24,179 bases of DNA from Amoebophrya sp. AT5.2 (taxonomy: Eukaryota > Sar > Dinophyceae > Syndiniales > Amoebophryaceae). The translations under genes and the position numbers were made by a program. Under the pieces are notes generated by a model. The model saw only the letters and a list, made by a program, of their open reading frames with translations, had not been told where the DNA came from and did no database searches. This document shows, piece after piece, positions 11,187 through 22,300 of this stretch (positions are counted from its first letter, which is position 1; the number at the start of each line of letters is the position of its first letter). The stretch spans positions 1-24,179 of the forward strand of contig RXOD01004316.1 of NCBI GenBank assembly GCA_005223375.1. Direction: 5' to 3'.

Positions 11187-12229
11187 ATGACCTGGTACTC
11201 TGAGCTGAGCCCTTGGCCCCGCGACGAGTGCGAGGGCATGGAGATTTGCATCCTGCAGGGACGACGGGTACGGCCGCCCTTACTGATGGATTGTTTTCTG
11301 TCATGTAAGAGCGGTTGTTGTGTCTGGAGTATCTTGTGTTTTCCATGTATGAGAAATCGCTTCGGCGAACCCTCCACCCTCACCGTAGGGTGTGAGCCTC
11401 CGCGCTCTCTTACCTTACCACCGCCGCACCATCCGGCCCTACCCGCAAGAGCTGCCGACCATGGCCATCACTCTCTGAAGGCGAACTCCCGCCACGAGCA
11501 ACAGATGCGCAACTCACGCTTTTACCAGAACCCCACGGGGGGCACTGGCCCCGTACCAGCCTACTACTGACGCCGCAGGCAGAAGATCCACGGCATACTT
11601 GGCCACCGAGCCCCGATGTTCCACGTGTGCACCGTCACCGTTCTCCGGTTCATGCTATCATGATGAATGTAGCTGGTGCCTCGTGCTGGGAGTTATCTTG
11701 GACTTTGATCGTGAGCATCGATCGTCGTGGGCACTCGAGAAAGCCAGGGCCGAGGGTCGTGCGCAGTGTCGTGAATCGATCTTGAAAGAGCACAGCCTCC
11801 AAATGTTTTTGCCTACAAACACGCCTGCTGATGAAAAGCAGCCCTGTAGCTTGTTTTTTCTGCCGCGCATGAAACGCAGCGATGCCATTACAGCAGTCCG
11901 ACTTTGTCACTAGCGGTCCCGTTCCCTCTTGCATCGGCTATAGCATTGATTTAAGCAGAGGTTACTATCAGGCAGCCGAGCGGTGCACTTTCTCCCACTT
12001 TGATAGCCGCTACGAAGGTCATCTGCGCCGAAGGGTCATCTGCACCAAGGTAAAAGTAGACCGAAGTAACGCCTTCCACGTGCCTAAGGGCTACCACGAA
12101 GCCAAGCTACCTGACAACAACTGGCCAGAGTGGCCCGGAAATCACGATACAGCGCACTTCAATAGAGAGCACTTCGCGGGGGCGCTTGCGACGCTCCCCA
12201 GACCAGCACGGAAGCTCAAGAAAAGTTGA
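11187..12229 (+). CDS. Unrecognised protein; three-exon model, last exon best supported
   Basis: I do not recognise this protein. The terminal ORF (from about 11894 to a TGA at 12227-12229) has protein-like composition with His/Trp/Arg-rich segments such as HVPKGYHEAKLPDNNW. A possible upstream model uses ATG 11187 and exons 11187-11267, 11481-11552 and 11894-12229, with donors GTACGG and GTACCA, all phase 0, giving about 162 residues; the last acceptor is a CAGCAG tandem site. This model rests only on phase and donor similarity. Alternatively translation starts at ATG 11882. It is followed after four bases by the next ORF on the same strand. Confidence 0.3.
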
Positions 12230-12233
12230 ATAA

Positions 12234-12731
12234 ATGCCTTACTGGCAGCTCGATAGAGGGGGCATAGATAGAAATGGCTCACGTGTACTTACCCGCACCG
12301 AAGACCCCAGCTCCGTTGCGGTAAAGGGAGCCTGCGAGGGGCATTCCCTACGAGCGATCTACTTCGAAGGGTGCAGACATTGCACCCGGAATTTTACCAA
12401 AAAGCAGACAGGCTGTGAGCACTGCGCGACGGGGGACGATTTTTGGATTCCCTATGATCTGAACTATACCACTACCCTAGATAACTTCGAGGCGGAGGCG
12501 ATCCTCCAGGGCTCGGAAAACGTTCGCGTCATTCCAGGGTCGCCCTGGCAGCAAGGCACGGACAGGCAAGGCAACACCCGCTGGATCAACTACCGAGAGG
12601 CCGAAGGCTTTGTTGAAAGCAAAATCAGAAAAACTGAAGATCTCCTTCACATTCCGCGCCCCCTTAAGAGGAGCTACGCGCTAAAGCAACCGGTCCTGGT
12701 TGAGCGCCGTTGGGTCATAGGCAATGACTAA
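12234..12731 (+). CDS. Unrecognised 165-residue protein with a Cys4 zinc-ribbon-like motif
   Basis: An uninterrupted 165-codon ORF starts four bases after the previous stop (TGAATAAATG). Residues 47-64 form C-X2-C-X10-C-X2-C (GCRHC...GCEHC), a spacing typical of small zinc ribbons that bind nucleic acid or protein. The rest is Trp- and Arg-containing and looks like folded protein, for example PGSPWQQGTDRQGNTRW. No family was recognised. It overlaps the following ORF by eight bases. Together with its neighbours it may be an accessory protein of the retroelement; that role is inferred from position only. Confidence 0.5.
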   Translation: MPYWQLDRGGIDRNGSRVLTRTEDPSSVAVKGACEGHSLRAIYFEGCRHCTRNFTKKQTGCEHCATGDDFWIPYDLNYTTTLDNFEAEAILQGSENVRVIPGSPWQQGTDRQGNTRWINYREAEGFVESKIRKTEDLLHIPRPLKRSYALKQPVLVERRWVIGND

Positions 12732-12969
12732 ATCTACTTTCCTTCTCGAAATGAAAATGGGAGGCCCGGTTTTTGAGTTTGAAGTTTCGAACCGGCTGAG
12801 CCTCGAACAGATTGAAATATTTCAAGCAAAGGCACCGCATAAGCGAGAAAAAGCAAAATCTAAAGCCTTAGCCTACAATAAGGAGAGGACCTACGAAGTG
12901 GCATGTGCCCCGAGACCCTTCATAAGCGACGCCCTCAGAAAAAAGGCGCACTTGTATTACCTGGATTAA
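12724..12969 (+). CDS. Unrecognised 81-residue basic protein overlapping the previous ORF
   Basis: The ORF starts inside the end of the preceding one: the string ATGACTAA contains this start and the previous stop, an eight-base overlap with a one-base frame change. The product is small and Lys-rich (HKREKAKSKALAYNKER) and ends RKKAHLYYLD. No domain was recognised. Its start could be reached by stop-restart coupling, or the ORF could be a chance extension; the shortness keeps confidence low. Confidence 0.35.
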   Translation: MTKSTFLLEMKMGGPVFEFEVSNRLSLEQIEIFQAKAPHKREKAKSKALAYNKERTYEVACAPRPFISDALRKKAHLYYLD

Positions 12970-13052
12970 TCCACGCCGCTGGATCGTCTAGAACTACCGC
13001 TCGAGTACCAATCTCAGTTGCTAGCACTTCCCTGTTCGTTCTAGTCGGACAG

Positions 13053-14200
13053 ATGCCGTCAAGCAAGAAAGCGAACGACCTCTACGCCGAGGTCAAAGAG
13101 CAACTCAATGACTCGCGCCGCAACTACGAGTCCTACAAAACCCTCGAGGCCTATAACGGCCTGATCAAAATGCATCACGCCTGTGAGAAACTGGTGGCGG
13201 AGATGGCTGAACTGCTGCAACCCGCGCAGGGGACGAAAAACAAGATTCCCCCCCTGAAGCACAAGACAGCCCACGAGAAAGACACCCGTGGAAGGTACTA
13301 TGAAAAGGATAACGTCCGCTGATCCTATGAAGGCTTCCGCCCCGAGAAAAGTGAGCAATGTTTTTCTTTTACTTCACTACAGTGCCAGTGACAACAAGGT
13401 CGATGAGGAGCTCGCCAAGCTCAGCCGCAAGGTAGACATCCTCCTGCAGGAGAAGGACGCCCGCAACCCGAACCAGGAGAACGCCCAAGGAAGCAAGGGA
13501 ACGCACGGCCTGCCGGACGACTGGTCGCTCCGCCTGGCGTGCGGTGACATGACCCCATTGAAATACATCAACCCTGACGAGGTCGGTACAACTCCACTTT
13601 CGCATCTCCGTTTTTGAACTTACTTTACGACTACCACTTCTTGTTTCCGTCGAGTTGATGTTTCACCGATAAGGCCTTCGCTTCCCCCACTCGCAGAAGC
13701 TACGGAGCAAGGATTCCGCCTCAAGCAGCGAGGAGCCTAAAACAACTCTGGCCCGGTCTGGAATAGTACGCGAAATCTACGAGAAGCTGAAGAAGAAGGT
13801 CTCCGCTCTGATTGGGACCAGCAGTCGCGAAGAACTAGAGCAGTTTACGGAGATGGCTATGAGCGAGCAGCTGGAAGGAATGGCCTTCGACCACAGCACC
13901 CTCATCCACAAGGAGCAGCTACGGGAACAGCTAGAATTACGTCCGACAGGCTTCGTCGCCAATACGGACCGCATCACGGGCAAGAAACAGCCGACCAAAA
14001 CTAAAATGAAGGCTCAGGAGGTGGTGAAAACCCCAGGAGGAAAGGCCCTGGGTCCAGGGATATGGATCCAGGCGCCCGAAGATGGTGCCTGGCACAACGA
14101 GGCGGAACGCGAAGAGGATCCGCCGCAGCATTTTCCGGAGGATGAGGACTGCCCGTGGGAAGATGATCCCCCTTCCTTTCCATGCCGCTATGAGATGTAG
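13053..14200 (+). CDS. Unrecognised spliced element protein, about 323 residues, helical N-terminus and acidic C-terminus
   Basis: Exon 1 is 13053-13294 (ATG after GGACAG), with a helical charged start (KANDLYAEVKEQLNDSRRNY). A clear 88-bp intron (GTACTA at 13295, acceptor CTACAG ending 13382, phase 2) joins it to exon 2. The second junction has two in-frame solutions: 13586-13673 (GTACAA...ATAAG, 88 bp, phase 1, giving 323 residues) or 13582-13696 (GTCGGT...CTCGCAG, phase 0, giving 314). I prefer the first for its donor. Exon 3 ends with TAG at 14200, after a coiled-coil-like part (EIYEKLKKKVSALIG) and an acidic, Trp/Pro-rich tail (EDCPWEDDPPSFP). The product could be a structural or assembly protein of the element, but no homologue is recognised. 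Confidence 0.55.
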
Positions 14201-14587
14201 AAGCACGGCATCCAGATGATCAAAAACTGTATTTTACTTTGGAAAAGAAAAAGGCGCCGCCAGACACCGCGAAGCATCAGCTGGTGCACACGTAAGAACG
14301 TGATGCACCATGAGTCTTGTCGTCGCGCGACATTGTAGATGAGCTCCAATACAGAAAGTACTGTCCCTGAGAGTGTTTCGTGGAATGAGTGCGGGCACTT
14401 GAGGGCTCCCTTCGTCTGAAGGCTTCGTGGGCAGTCGTGCAGGGTATCGCCCGGCTTAGCTCTCGTATAGAAACGCCCTTTGCGGTCCCTCAAAAATGAC
14501 CAAAAAGCTCTACAATCACCTGCAACAAACTTCACCTTGAAAGTGTTTCTATTGTTTTGCACCTGACTCCATGTGAGCGCGCGAATC
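14201..14587. other. Non-coding gap between two element genes, with a hairpin
   Basis: No plausible coding sequence on the + strand. The gap holds a strong hairpin at 14282-14310 and, just after it, the short palindrome GTCGCGCGAC. It should hold the 3' end of the upstream gene and the promoter or 5' UTR of the Gag-like gene. A 198-codon antisense ORF (14188-14784) crosses it but has no recognisable content. Confidence 0.5.
14282..14310 (+). other. Perfect-arm hairpin with one bulged base
   Basis: The arms TGGTGCA and TGCACCA continue as CACGT and ACGTG around an AAGA loop, with a single unpaired A on the 3' side. That is about 12 paired bases in 29 nt. It lies in the gap before the Gag-like gene. 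It could be an RNA structure in the element transcript or a DNA palindrome; no function can be assigned from sequence alone. Confidence 0.6.
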
Positions 14588-17500
14588 ATGGCGGATAGTA
14601 GACTCTCGCCGGGAAGGCGGCCTGATGACCAGATCGACGAGTGTCCGTACGTGCGGGACCTTTCGTTTCTTCTGAAGCGCAGCATTGTGCTCAAGGTGGA
14701 CCAAGGCTCGCTTGAGGGCAAGGCGCAGCAGTACGTGAGGCAAGCAGCCGAAAAGAAGGCTACCATCGAGAAGACACTAGACAAAATCTACAACAACACA
14801 CTGGGCCACACCGCCCTCAATGACGAAAGTCGGTTCAAGCAGTTCGAAAAACGCCTGCAGTCGAAGGACCTGCGATTCCAGGGGCACGACTCCGCGGAAG
14901 GAAAAAGAAAAATGCAAGACTTCGCGGCCGCCCTCGCCGCAGCAATGCTGGCCACCGTCAGGTTTAACGCAGCATGTAAGCAGAATGGAAAAAGAAAAAG
15001 CTTCTACTCGTTTACCCGTATTCACCTTTCCCTCACCCGCACGAAACGCACAAAAGGTACTCCCACCCCAGCGCGAAGACGCTCCTGCACGAGGAAGAAG
15101 ACGCTGGGGACTTCGTGTACCTGCTGGCAAGGCCGGGCCGAGATTTCGTCACCTACATGAGACAGGTACAAAGCTAGTTGAGGAGTCGCGTCACTCTTTC
15201 ACTACGACTTCGGCTTGGTGTCGTTGTGTATTTTGGTAACCACTCGCAGGTGATCATCATGTTACAAGTCTACGGAAAGGCGGGGTCGAAGGATTTTCGC
15301 ACCCATCCACTCGTCACCATTCTCCTCTGCAAGGACAGGCGGCTCCTCTTCCTCGAAGCAGTCCAAATTTTGATAGCCTGGACCAGATACGCGACGATCG
15401 GCGTGCTGCCTGAAACGGCGCCCGACTACGAGAGCTCGGTCATCAAGCTCGGGGAGCTGTGCCCGGTGGCGGAGTTTCTGCTGCCGCAGTCCCAAGAGCT
15501 CTTCGACTGCACGCCAGGAACGCTCAAGGAAATGAGTGACTCCTTTTGCGAAGAGAAGAAGTTGCTCATGTACCCTTTCCCGGAGGACGACTCGCAGCAG
15601 GCGGTCGAGGTGTGGACGGACCAAAACCTCTTTTTCACGCTGCCCAGCAGCACGACGGCAGGAGCAGCCGCAACTGCCACCGCCGCGGCCGAGCACAAAC
15701 CCACCACAAGCAGCTCCGTTTGGAGTGAGATCTGGACAAAAGAAGGAGGAGCTCCCACGCAGGAGCGCCAGCACCAAAAAGAGCAGCTCACCCCCTCGAA
15801 GCAAAACCGCCGACCCCTTTCAGCAGGAGGGGAAGAAGCCCAGGGAGCAGCAGCGGCGAGCAAACCGCCAGCAAAGCGATCGGGATCGGCGAAAGCATCG
15901 CCCACCCGGAAGCGGAGCACGAAAAAAGACCAGGAACCGCTCCTGGAAAAGGAGGAAAAAGACCCCCCACTCCACAAAAAAGATGTGCTGGCTAAATCCA
16001 ACGCGGACGTGCTGCGCCTCAATGGAAAAGGTCTGATGCCGACCGAGTCGGTGAGGGGAAAAGGAAAAGCAGCAGCGGAACTACTGACGAAAACCACGCA
16101 GGAGCACACCCTCCAAAACTTAATTTCCGGCACGGCAAAGCAGTGCTCGGGCTTCCCGAAGCAGCAGCACGACCTCGCCGGGGCGTACTACCAGCAAAAG
16201 AAGCAGGTGGAATTTGCGCCGGAGACGGAAGAAGTCATCACGAAAGCGAGAGAGGTAGACGTCCTCGCCGAAACGGAAGAGCGACTGAAGGAGACGCTGC
16301 GGGACCTACAAGAAGCTGAGAAAGCAGCCAAGCCGCCGGCAGCCTCGCCGCCGCCGTCCCAGAAATCTGGAGGCGGAGTGCCAAAACCGCAGTCGTCACC
16401 CATTGCGGGCAGCAGCGCCCAGAGCCTTTTTGACTTGCAGGGAGAGCTCAGCCACCGCATGATGTCGCGGGCGTCTTTGCAGGAGGAAAAGCGGGAGCGC
16501 GAGGAGCGCGAGCGTGCCGAAGCGGAAAAGCAGAAATCCTACTACGAAGGCCCCTACGAACCAGACTACGACTTCACCCACCTCATGGGGGGCTCCGGCC
16601 TCGACGGAATGAGGGAGAGCAGGTTCCGCGAACCGAGAATTCCCCCGCAGGTCGAGCAGGATGAGAACCTGCGTCGTCTGCGCGAAGAAGAAATCGGCAC
16701 CCTACGGACTCGCGCGGAGGAGCTGCGCCAAAAGATCAAGGAGGCCGAGCAACGCCAAGCCCAGCGTGAAGCGGATCGCGCGGAGCGCGAGCGCCAACGC
16801 GAACGCATTGAGCAAGAGCAGCGTGACCGAGCACGCGCGCGCTTCGAGCAGCAGGAACAAAACCGCTGGACGAGAAACGGAGACACACGGATGCCGCACG
16901 GCGTCGCGCACGCAGCCGGAAACTTCTTCGACCTGATCAGCAAATTGGACGACTTCTCGTCTTCTAGAGCCAGTGCGCGAGAGGGGCTCCAACGCAGAAA
17001 GGAAAACCCCAAGAAAAAGGCGGATCCTCTGGCAGGAATGGTCTCGACAGCGAACCCAGAAGGCAAGAAGAAGCCCGAAGCGGAGATCGACAGTTACGAG
17101 CAGTGCATGGAGATCCCAGTACCCGTGGCGCACGAACTAGCCTTCAACGAGGAAGAGGCCACTCCCGCGCAAATTTGGCTCAAAGTCGCCTCCGTCCCAG
17201 ACCCGAAGAGCAAAAACTACTTCCAGAACCCGCGCCCCGCGCGAGAGATTCGTGAACTGCTCAGTAACTTCTACGTCCGCAAGTCGAAGCAGCGCAACGC
17301 GGTGGGAGATGTTATTCCGGAGCCACTCGAGCAGAAGGCCCTGCGCGCCTGCTCCTTGAAATCGGCCATCTTCTGGTTGATCGAGGAATTTGACCACGGC
17401 CGACTGGAAAACGCGACTGAAGACGTGGCCACGCTCGTGCTCACCGGTCTCATGGAGCAGGACGAGTTTGAGGACACCCTCGACAAATACGCAATTGACG

Positions 17501-18624
17501 GAAAAATCGAAAACAAGGAGTCGTCCTTGGTGGTGCCGGCGGGTCCTTCGACGCGCGCGCGAGCCTGGAAGGCGTGCCAGGCGATCGCCAGAGATGCAGC
17601 AACCCTTTCCGGCGAGCAGTGCGCAGCCCTCAAACTGCAGGACAGGAAGATCTTCTCGCAGATCCGCTCCGCACTTAGCCGCTGCCTAAAGGACGTCCGC
17701 TCCTGTTCGTACGCAAGGGGATACGATCCCACAACAGCGGCACCGGATAACTTCGAAAAGGCAATCTCGCAGTTTCGCCTCAAAGATCTTTTTGTGGTGG
17801 CGTGTTACGTTTGCGGATTCTGGAGGTCGTCGCCGGAGATGACAGCGAATCGCTTCACCACCCTCAATGGGCGCTTCCAGGTGGGAGACGGGAAGTGGTG
17901 GAAGGACATGGAGTTGAAGGACCGCCTAAAACTCCTACAAACGTTCCTCGACCGCTTAGATAACTACCCGAACAAGTCGTGCCAAGTAGACGAGCTTGAG
18001 CTAGCCTACCACCAGTGGGCATCGCTCGCGCCGGCGGTCACCAAGGGCCAGCAGGTAGCAGTGCGCGAAAGGCAGCAAAAGAAACACAAGGAAAAAGAAG
18101 AGGAAAAGAAGAAGCATCAACAGCTGACGAACACCTCCGGCAACGGCAACGGAGGCGACGGGGGCGGTGGCCAGTGGGCCAAGAACCGCTGGAACCGCTG
18201 GGACAAGAACAAGAACTGGAAGAAAAACTCCAACTGGAAAGGCAGCTGGTGGAAAGACAACAACCGGGACCGGGCCACCTCCTCGCTCACCTTTGGGACG
18301 ACCGTCCCCCCAGCCGACAAAAGAGAGGGCGACACTTCCAACACGGGAGACAAGCGCAGACGCGCGGACGACGGTACGGCTCGCCCCGGCACAGTCGAAG
18401 TTTCTTTCATCAGAGAGAAGGTGGCCCAGCTCAAGCAGGTGACGCCGGACGAAATAAAGGAGCGCAAAGACATTTGCTGCTACCATCTGGGTTTCCTCTG
18501 CGAAGTCTGCGATGACAAGGGAAATGCGGTGAAGTGTCTGTCGCGCCCCGTGTGCGCGCGGTGCAGAAAAGACAAGCACCACACCAAGACCAAAGACTAC
18601 CTAAAATCACTCAAGGATCGTTAA
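14588..18624 (+). CDS. Gag-like protein of the retroelement, about 1285 residues, spliced
   Basis: The likely role is packaging element RNA in a capsid-like particle, inferred from position 5' of RT and from nucleic-acid-binding features. Proposed exons are 14588-14961, 15057-15165 and 15250-18624 (TAA). Intron 15166-15249 (84 bp, GTACAA...CGCAG, phase 0) is well supported because it joins FVTYMRQ to VIIMLQVYGK; intron 14962-15056 (GTTTAA...AAAAG, phase 2) is less sure. The order is: helical N-terminus; Ala/Pro/Lys-rich low-complexity region (about 295-440); Arg/Glu-rich coiled coil (about 568-702); a folded-looking region (about 770-1080); Lys/Glu stretch; W/N/K/G-rich patch (about 1132-1170, KNRWNRWDKNKNWKK); and a C-terminal Cys/His cluster CC-X6-C-X2-C-X8-C-X5-C-X2-C-X4-HH (about 1235-1265). 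It is much longer than usual Gag proteins. No direct family match was recognised. Confidence 0.65.
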
Positions 18625-19393
18625 CTTACCTTCTCTCCCTACGAGGCCGCGCCGTCGCTTCCAATTTCGAATAACAGTAGTTACTACAACGCACTGGGGA
18701 GCGCTGTCCTGCCGCCCCCTATGTCAGAGCCTACCTTCACTTTTGTTTTTTGAATTTCTTGGCCCTCCAAGAAAATAGTCACTACTTCGGAGAAGTCTTT
18801 TGAAAAATATATATTTATTTAAAATAATGCCGGGCAGTGAAGACCCGATGAAAGAAGCGCCAGCGACGGCGCGACTATCCAAAAAAGCCTCCTGCGCTGC
18901 AGATAGCAGAGGCGCGTAAAGCGGATTGACTCCGCGTCACCACTGGAACCGAAAACGAGAGCAGAAGAGCCTCGCACGAAGCTCCGCAAGTCCGGGCAGA
19001 ACCCGGCTTTTACTAGCAGTCGTACACTGAAAACAAATTTAAAATCTACTTTTAGTTCTTCATGAAAACCCCACTCAAGCAGCCCGCAAGAAAAGAGGCG
19101 ACTCACCAGACGCCGCCGGCTACGATCGCGCAGCAGGCGCCAAGGCATTATCGGTGCGCTTACTTCTCGTGGTACGCCGCGTGAGCGCATCTCTCCATTC
19201 GGACTCCCGTTGTCGTGACCCTCGTATCGTGAGCTTCTCGGTGGGCGTGGGAATGAGCATCGACCTCTCGTCTCGATCTTGGGCACCCGGGAAAGGGATG
19301 CGTGCCTCGCGTTAAACGAAATGCTTTTTTCCTTTTTTCACCCACGCACCCTACTTTTTTCCCCACGTCGCTTCCCGCTTGATAGCTGCCACC
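18625..19393. other. Non-coding gap between Gag-like and RT genes
   Basis: No credible CDS was seen in this 769-bp gap. It contains an AT-rich tract (about 18798-18828), a small GC hairpin CCGGG-CAGAA-CCCGG at 18992-19006 followed by CTTTTA, and pyrimidine-rich runs close to the RT start (about 19320-19378). It probably combines the 3' end of the Gag-like transcript with promoter or leader sequence for the RT gene. No tRNA, ribozyme core or terminal repeat was identified. Confidence 0.45.
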
Positions 19394-22300
19394 ATGGGCA
19401 GACTGGAAGCCCACCACAAGGGGGCTTTAGATAAGCTACGAGAGAAGAATCGTCTCGAAAAATTGAAGTCCGAAGACGAAGTCTACGAAGCTGAGCGAAA
19501 GCGGCTCCGGGACTGGCTCGACGAGCAGCGGAAACGAAAGGAAACCGAGCAGGCGCTGCAAGAGCAGATGGAATACTTTGAATTCCAACGCGGCAACTGG
19601 GGCCCGCATCCGCGCAACAGGCCGGCCACTCACATCCTCAACATCTCCACGGCTTACCTCAACCATGACCAAGACTTCGGCACGGAAAGGCTTTCCCCCT
19701 TTCTGCTCAACGCATGGGCGAACGAGCTGAACTACTTAGAAGAGGACAGGCGGGAGCTGCTGTATGGCAAGAGTGGCTTCGTGAACAGGGGGTTCCCTGT
19801 CGAAGGGCCCGTGCCGCTGTATGGCGCCTGGGAGCACGCAAAGAAGCTTACGCAGCACGAAAAGCTAAGGCTCGAGGAAGCAAAGCAGGACCTCCACCAG
19901 CGGCTGACCGCGATTGACCAGCTACGAAAGCTCCGGGCAAACCCGTACGACTTCGAGGACGAGCAGGCACTGCAAGGCTGCTGGAAATCGGTGTCCACGC
20001 TCTTGGCGGGACCATGGGCCGACCCAATCCCACCCGAAGAGGTGGAAGGAAAGGCGGAATGGATTTTCCCCTACTTTGGGTGCCTTTCCTACTCATACTT
20101 ACCTCCATCTAGCTCTCCTACTTTCCGTTTTTGGTTCTTTTATTCCCGCACTTGCTATTTCGCAGTCTTATTTCGAGGTCAGGGTGATGCCCGCTTCTAC
20201 TACTTTCAATTCGTGGCGCGAATCGTTGCGACCCTATACCATTGGAGACGTCCTGGCTGCGGGTTCCCGTGGGGGTGAGCCGCTGCAGAAGTCCGGACCG
20301 GTCGGACGGCCGTGCTGGATGTCTCAGCCACTGTCCGGCTCAACGGTCTGGGTCGCTATGCCTTGGCAAAGTAGCGCGGTCTCTGCGGAGCTGGTTGGCC
20401 AGTGGATGCAGCGCGACCACTTTTTCGCTCTTATAGCTCCTTCTCCCCTCTCTCGCGAGAACTCAATCTCACCCTACTTCACTTCAGGATCGGCCAGAAG
20501 TGGGACGACTCCCTGGGACGCTGGGCCAAGATCCGGCCAATAGCGAACGAGAAGGCCAGAAATCGGTTGCGTTCGCCGATAAGCGAGCGCATGACACTCC
20601 CGGGGACCGACGTGATCGTCGACATGGTCCTCTACTCCGCGAACCCGAGCCTGGGCGAGTCCATGATGCAGAGCAAAAACGACATCACCAGCAGCATACT
20701 GCAGAACAGAAAGAAAAAAGGAGGAGGCAAGATGACGTGGAGAGACGTGACGACGTTGCCGCGCCCCCTCCCGCAGTTTGAGGGGCATAGTTTTACTCCA
20801 GTGTTTGGAAAGCTAGACTTATTTCAAGCATGCCTCCAGCTAGGGGCTTCGAACCCCGATCGGAACCTGTTCCAGCTTTACTCGCCGGAAAAACAGGAGT
20901 ACATTTACGGGAAGTCGTATGCGTTATCCTTTGGTAACATTCACTCGATCTTCGGATTTGTGGCAGCAATTTCCGAACTGATATCCAGGGTCATAAATGT
21001 ACTAATGGAAATCCCGGCAGCAGTATATGTAGATGACATCATATACGCCGCGACGCCACGCCTCCAACAGTTGTATATGGACTCGATAAGGGAAATGCTC
21101 GCAATCGCCGGAATCGCGGTTGCCCCGGAGAAGTGCGAGGTAGCCCCCATGGGCGAGCCCCTCGAGATGCTGGGTATTATCTTCCATGTGTACGAGGACA
21201 GGATCGAGGTGCACCTCTCCAACAAAAAGATCAGGATGATCTCGGGCAAAATCGATAAGGTAATCGGGAAGCTCAGGGGCCTATGTGATGATCTAGGGGA
21301 CACGAGGGCCAGCAACAAGAAGAGGCAAAAAGGGAGCGACGGCATCCCAGTGCCGGGTCGTGAAGCCGACTTCGATTTTGAGTCGCTGTGCGAGGACCTC
21401 GAAAAAATTAACGGACTCTTCATACATGCTACATTTTGGCGCAATGTAAAAAGAGGAGCACCACTCGCCAGATTCATTTACGACCTGCTTAGCAATAAGG
21501 CAGCTTTCGCCGAGCGCGTAAAGTCTGAAGGATGTCTAGAGTCGCTGAGAGTACTACTGGCCACCATGGCCGACGAGGTGCAGCTGCAGAAGCCTATGAT
21601 CCTGCGCAGAGATTTAGCTATCAGGAAGCGCCTGCATGTGATGACTGACGCGTCGGCATCTGGCACTGACGTCGCTTTCGGAGGGCTACTCTTTCGAGAG
21701 GATGGCTCGTCCATAGGCTTCTCACTACACACGACCCAGAAGCAGCTGCCAGAGAATCTGAGAAGAGCATCCATACTAGTCTACGAACTAATCGCGATCA
21801 AGATCGCGCAGGTCGTCTTCGCAGACGAGTACGCCGAAGCCTCGGTGGTGCAGCATTGTGACAATGCTGGCGCCGTCTACGGACTGGTCAAGGGTACTTT
21901 AAAATGTGGCCTAGCAACTAGCATTGTTGCCGATATTGGAAGCACCAACATGGACCGAGAAGATATCGTGTATTACGCCTACGTGAACACGCACGCAAAC
22001 CCCAGCGATGCGTGCACAAGAACAGACATGTTAGAGGAATTGGCCAAGGCGTACAACACAAAACTTACCATCTCCACGGAACAAGTAGAAGAAATCGTAC
22101 TAGAAACCGCAATGAAGTCTGTCACTGCAACCATCGAGATGCAGCTGTAGTCATGTTGTATATGTTTTGGTTTGTTTCCCATGTGTATGCGCTCTGTTGG
22201 AGCAAAACTGATGACCATACTTGTAAAAGTAGGTTTGTAAAGTCAACGGCTGGAAAACGCTCCAAGAGCTCGATGCAGATCTCGCGAAGCAAGGCAAGCA

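Noticed and set aside
12234..12969. Bacterial operon or contamination because of overlapping ORFs
   Set aside because: No ribosome-binding sites are evident and the neighbouring genes on both sides contain spliceosomal introns with the same GTAC donors.
14188..14784. 198-codon antisense ORF crossing the hairpin gap
   Set aside because: It overlaps two forward genes, has no domain and is probably a chance opening.
14976..15056. GTAAGC donor for the first intron of the Gag-like gene
   Set aside because: It resembles a classic donor but leaves phase 1, which does not join the open frame at 15057; the GTTTAA donor at 14962 does.
15426..16133. Long antisense ORFs opposite the Gag-like gene (also 16566-17066 and 18001-18582)
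   Set aside because: They are Ser/Arg/Leu-rich by-products of the Glu/Lys/Ala-rich forward frame and have no recognisable motif.
18992..19006. Intrinsic (rho-independent) terminator
   Set aside because: The hairpin has only five pairs and four T residues follow, and such terminators are not expected in a eukaryotic nuclear locus.
20080..20165. Intron from GTGCCT to TTTCGCAG in the RT gene
   Set aside because: This pairing shifts into a frame with an early TGA; GTGCCT pairs in frame with the acceptor ending 20182 instead.
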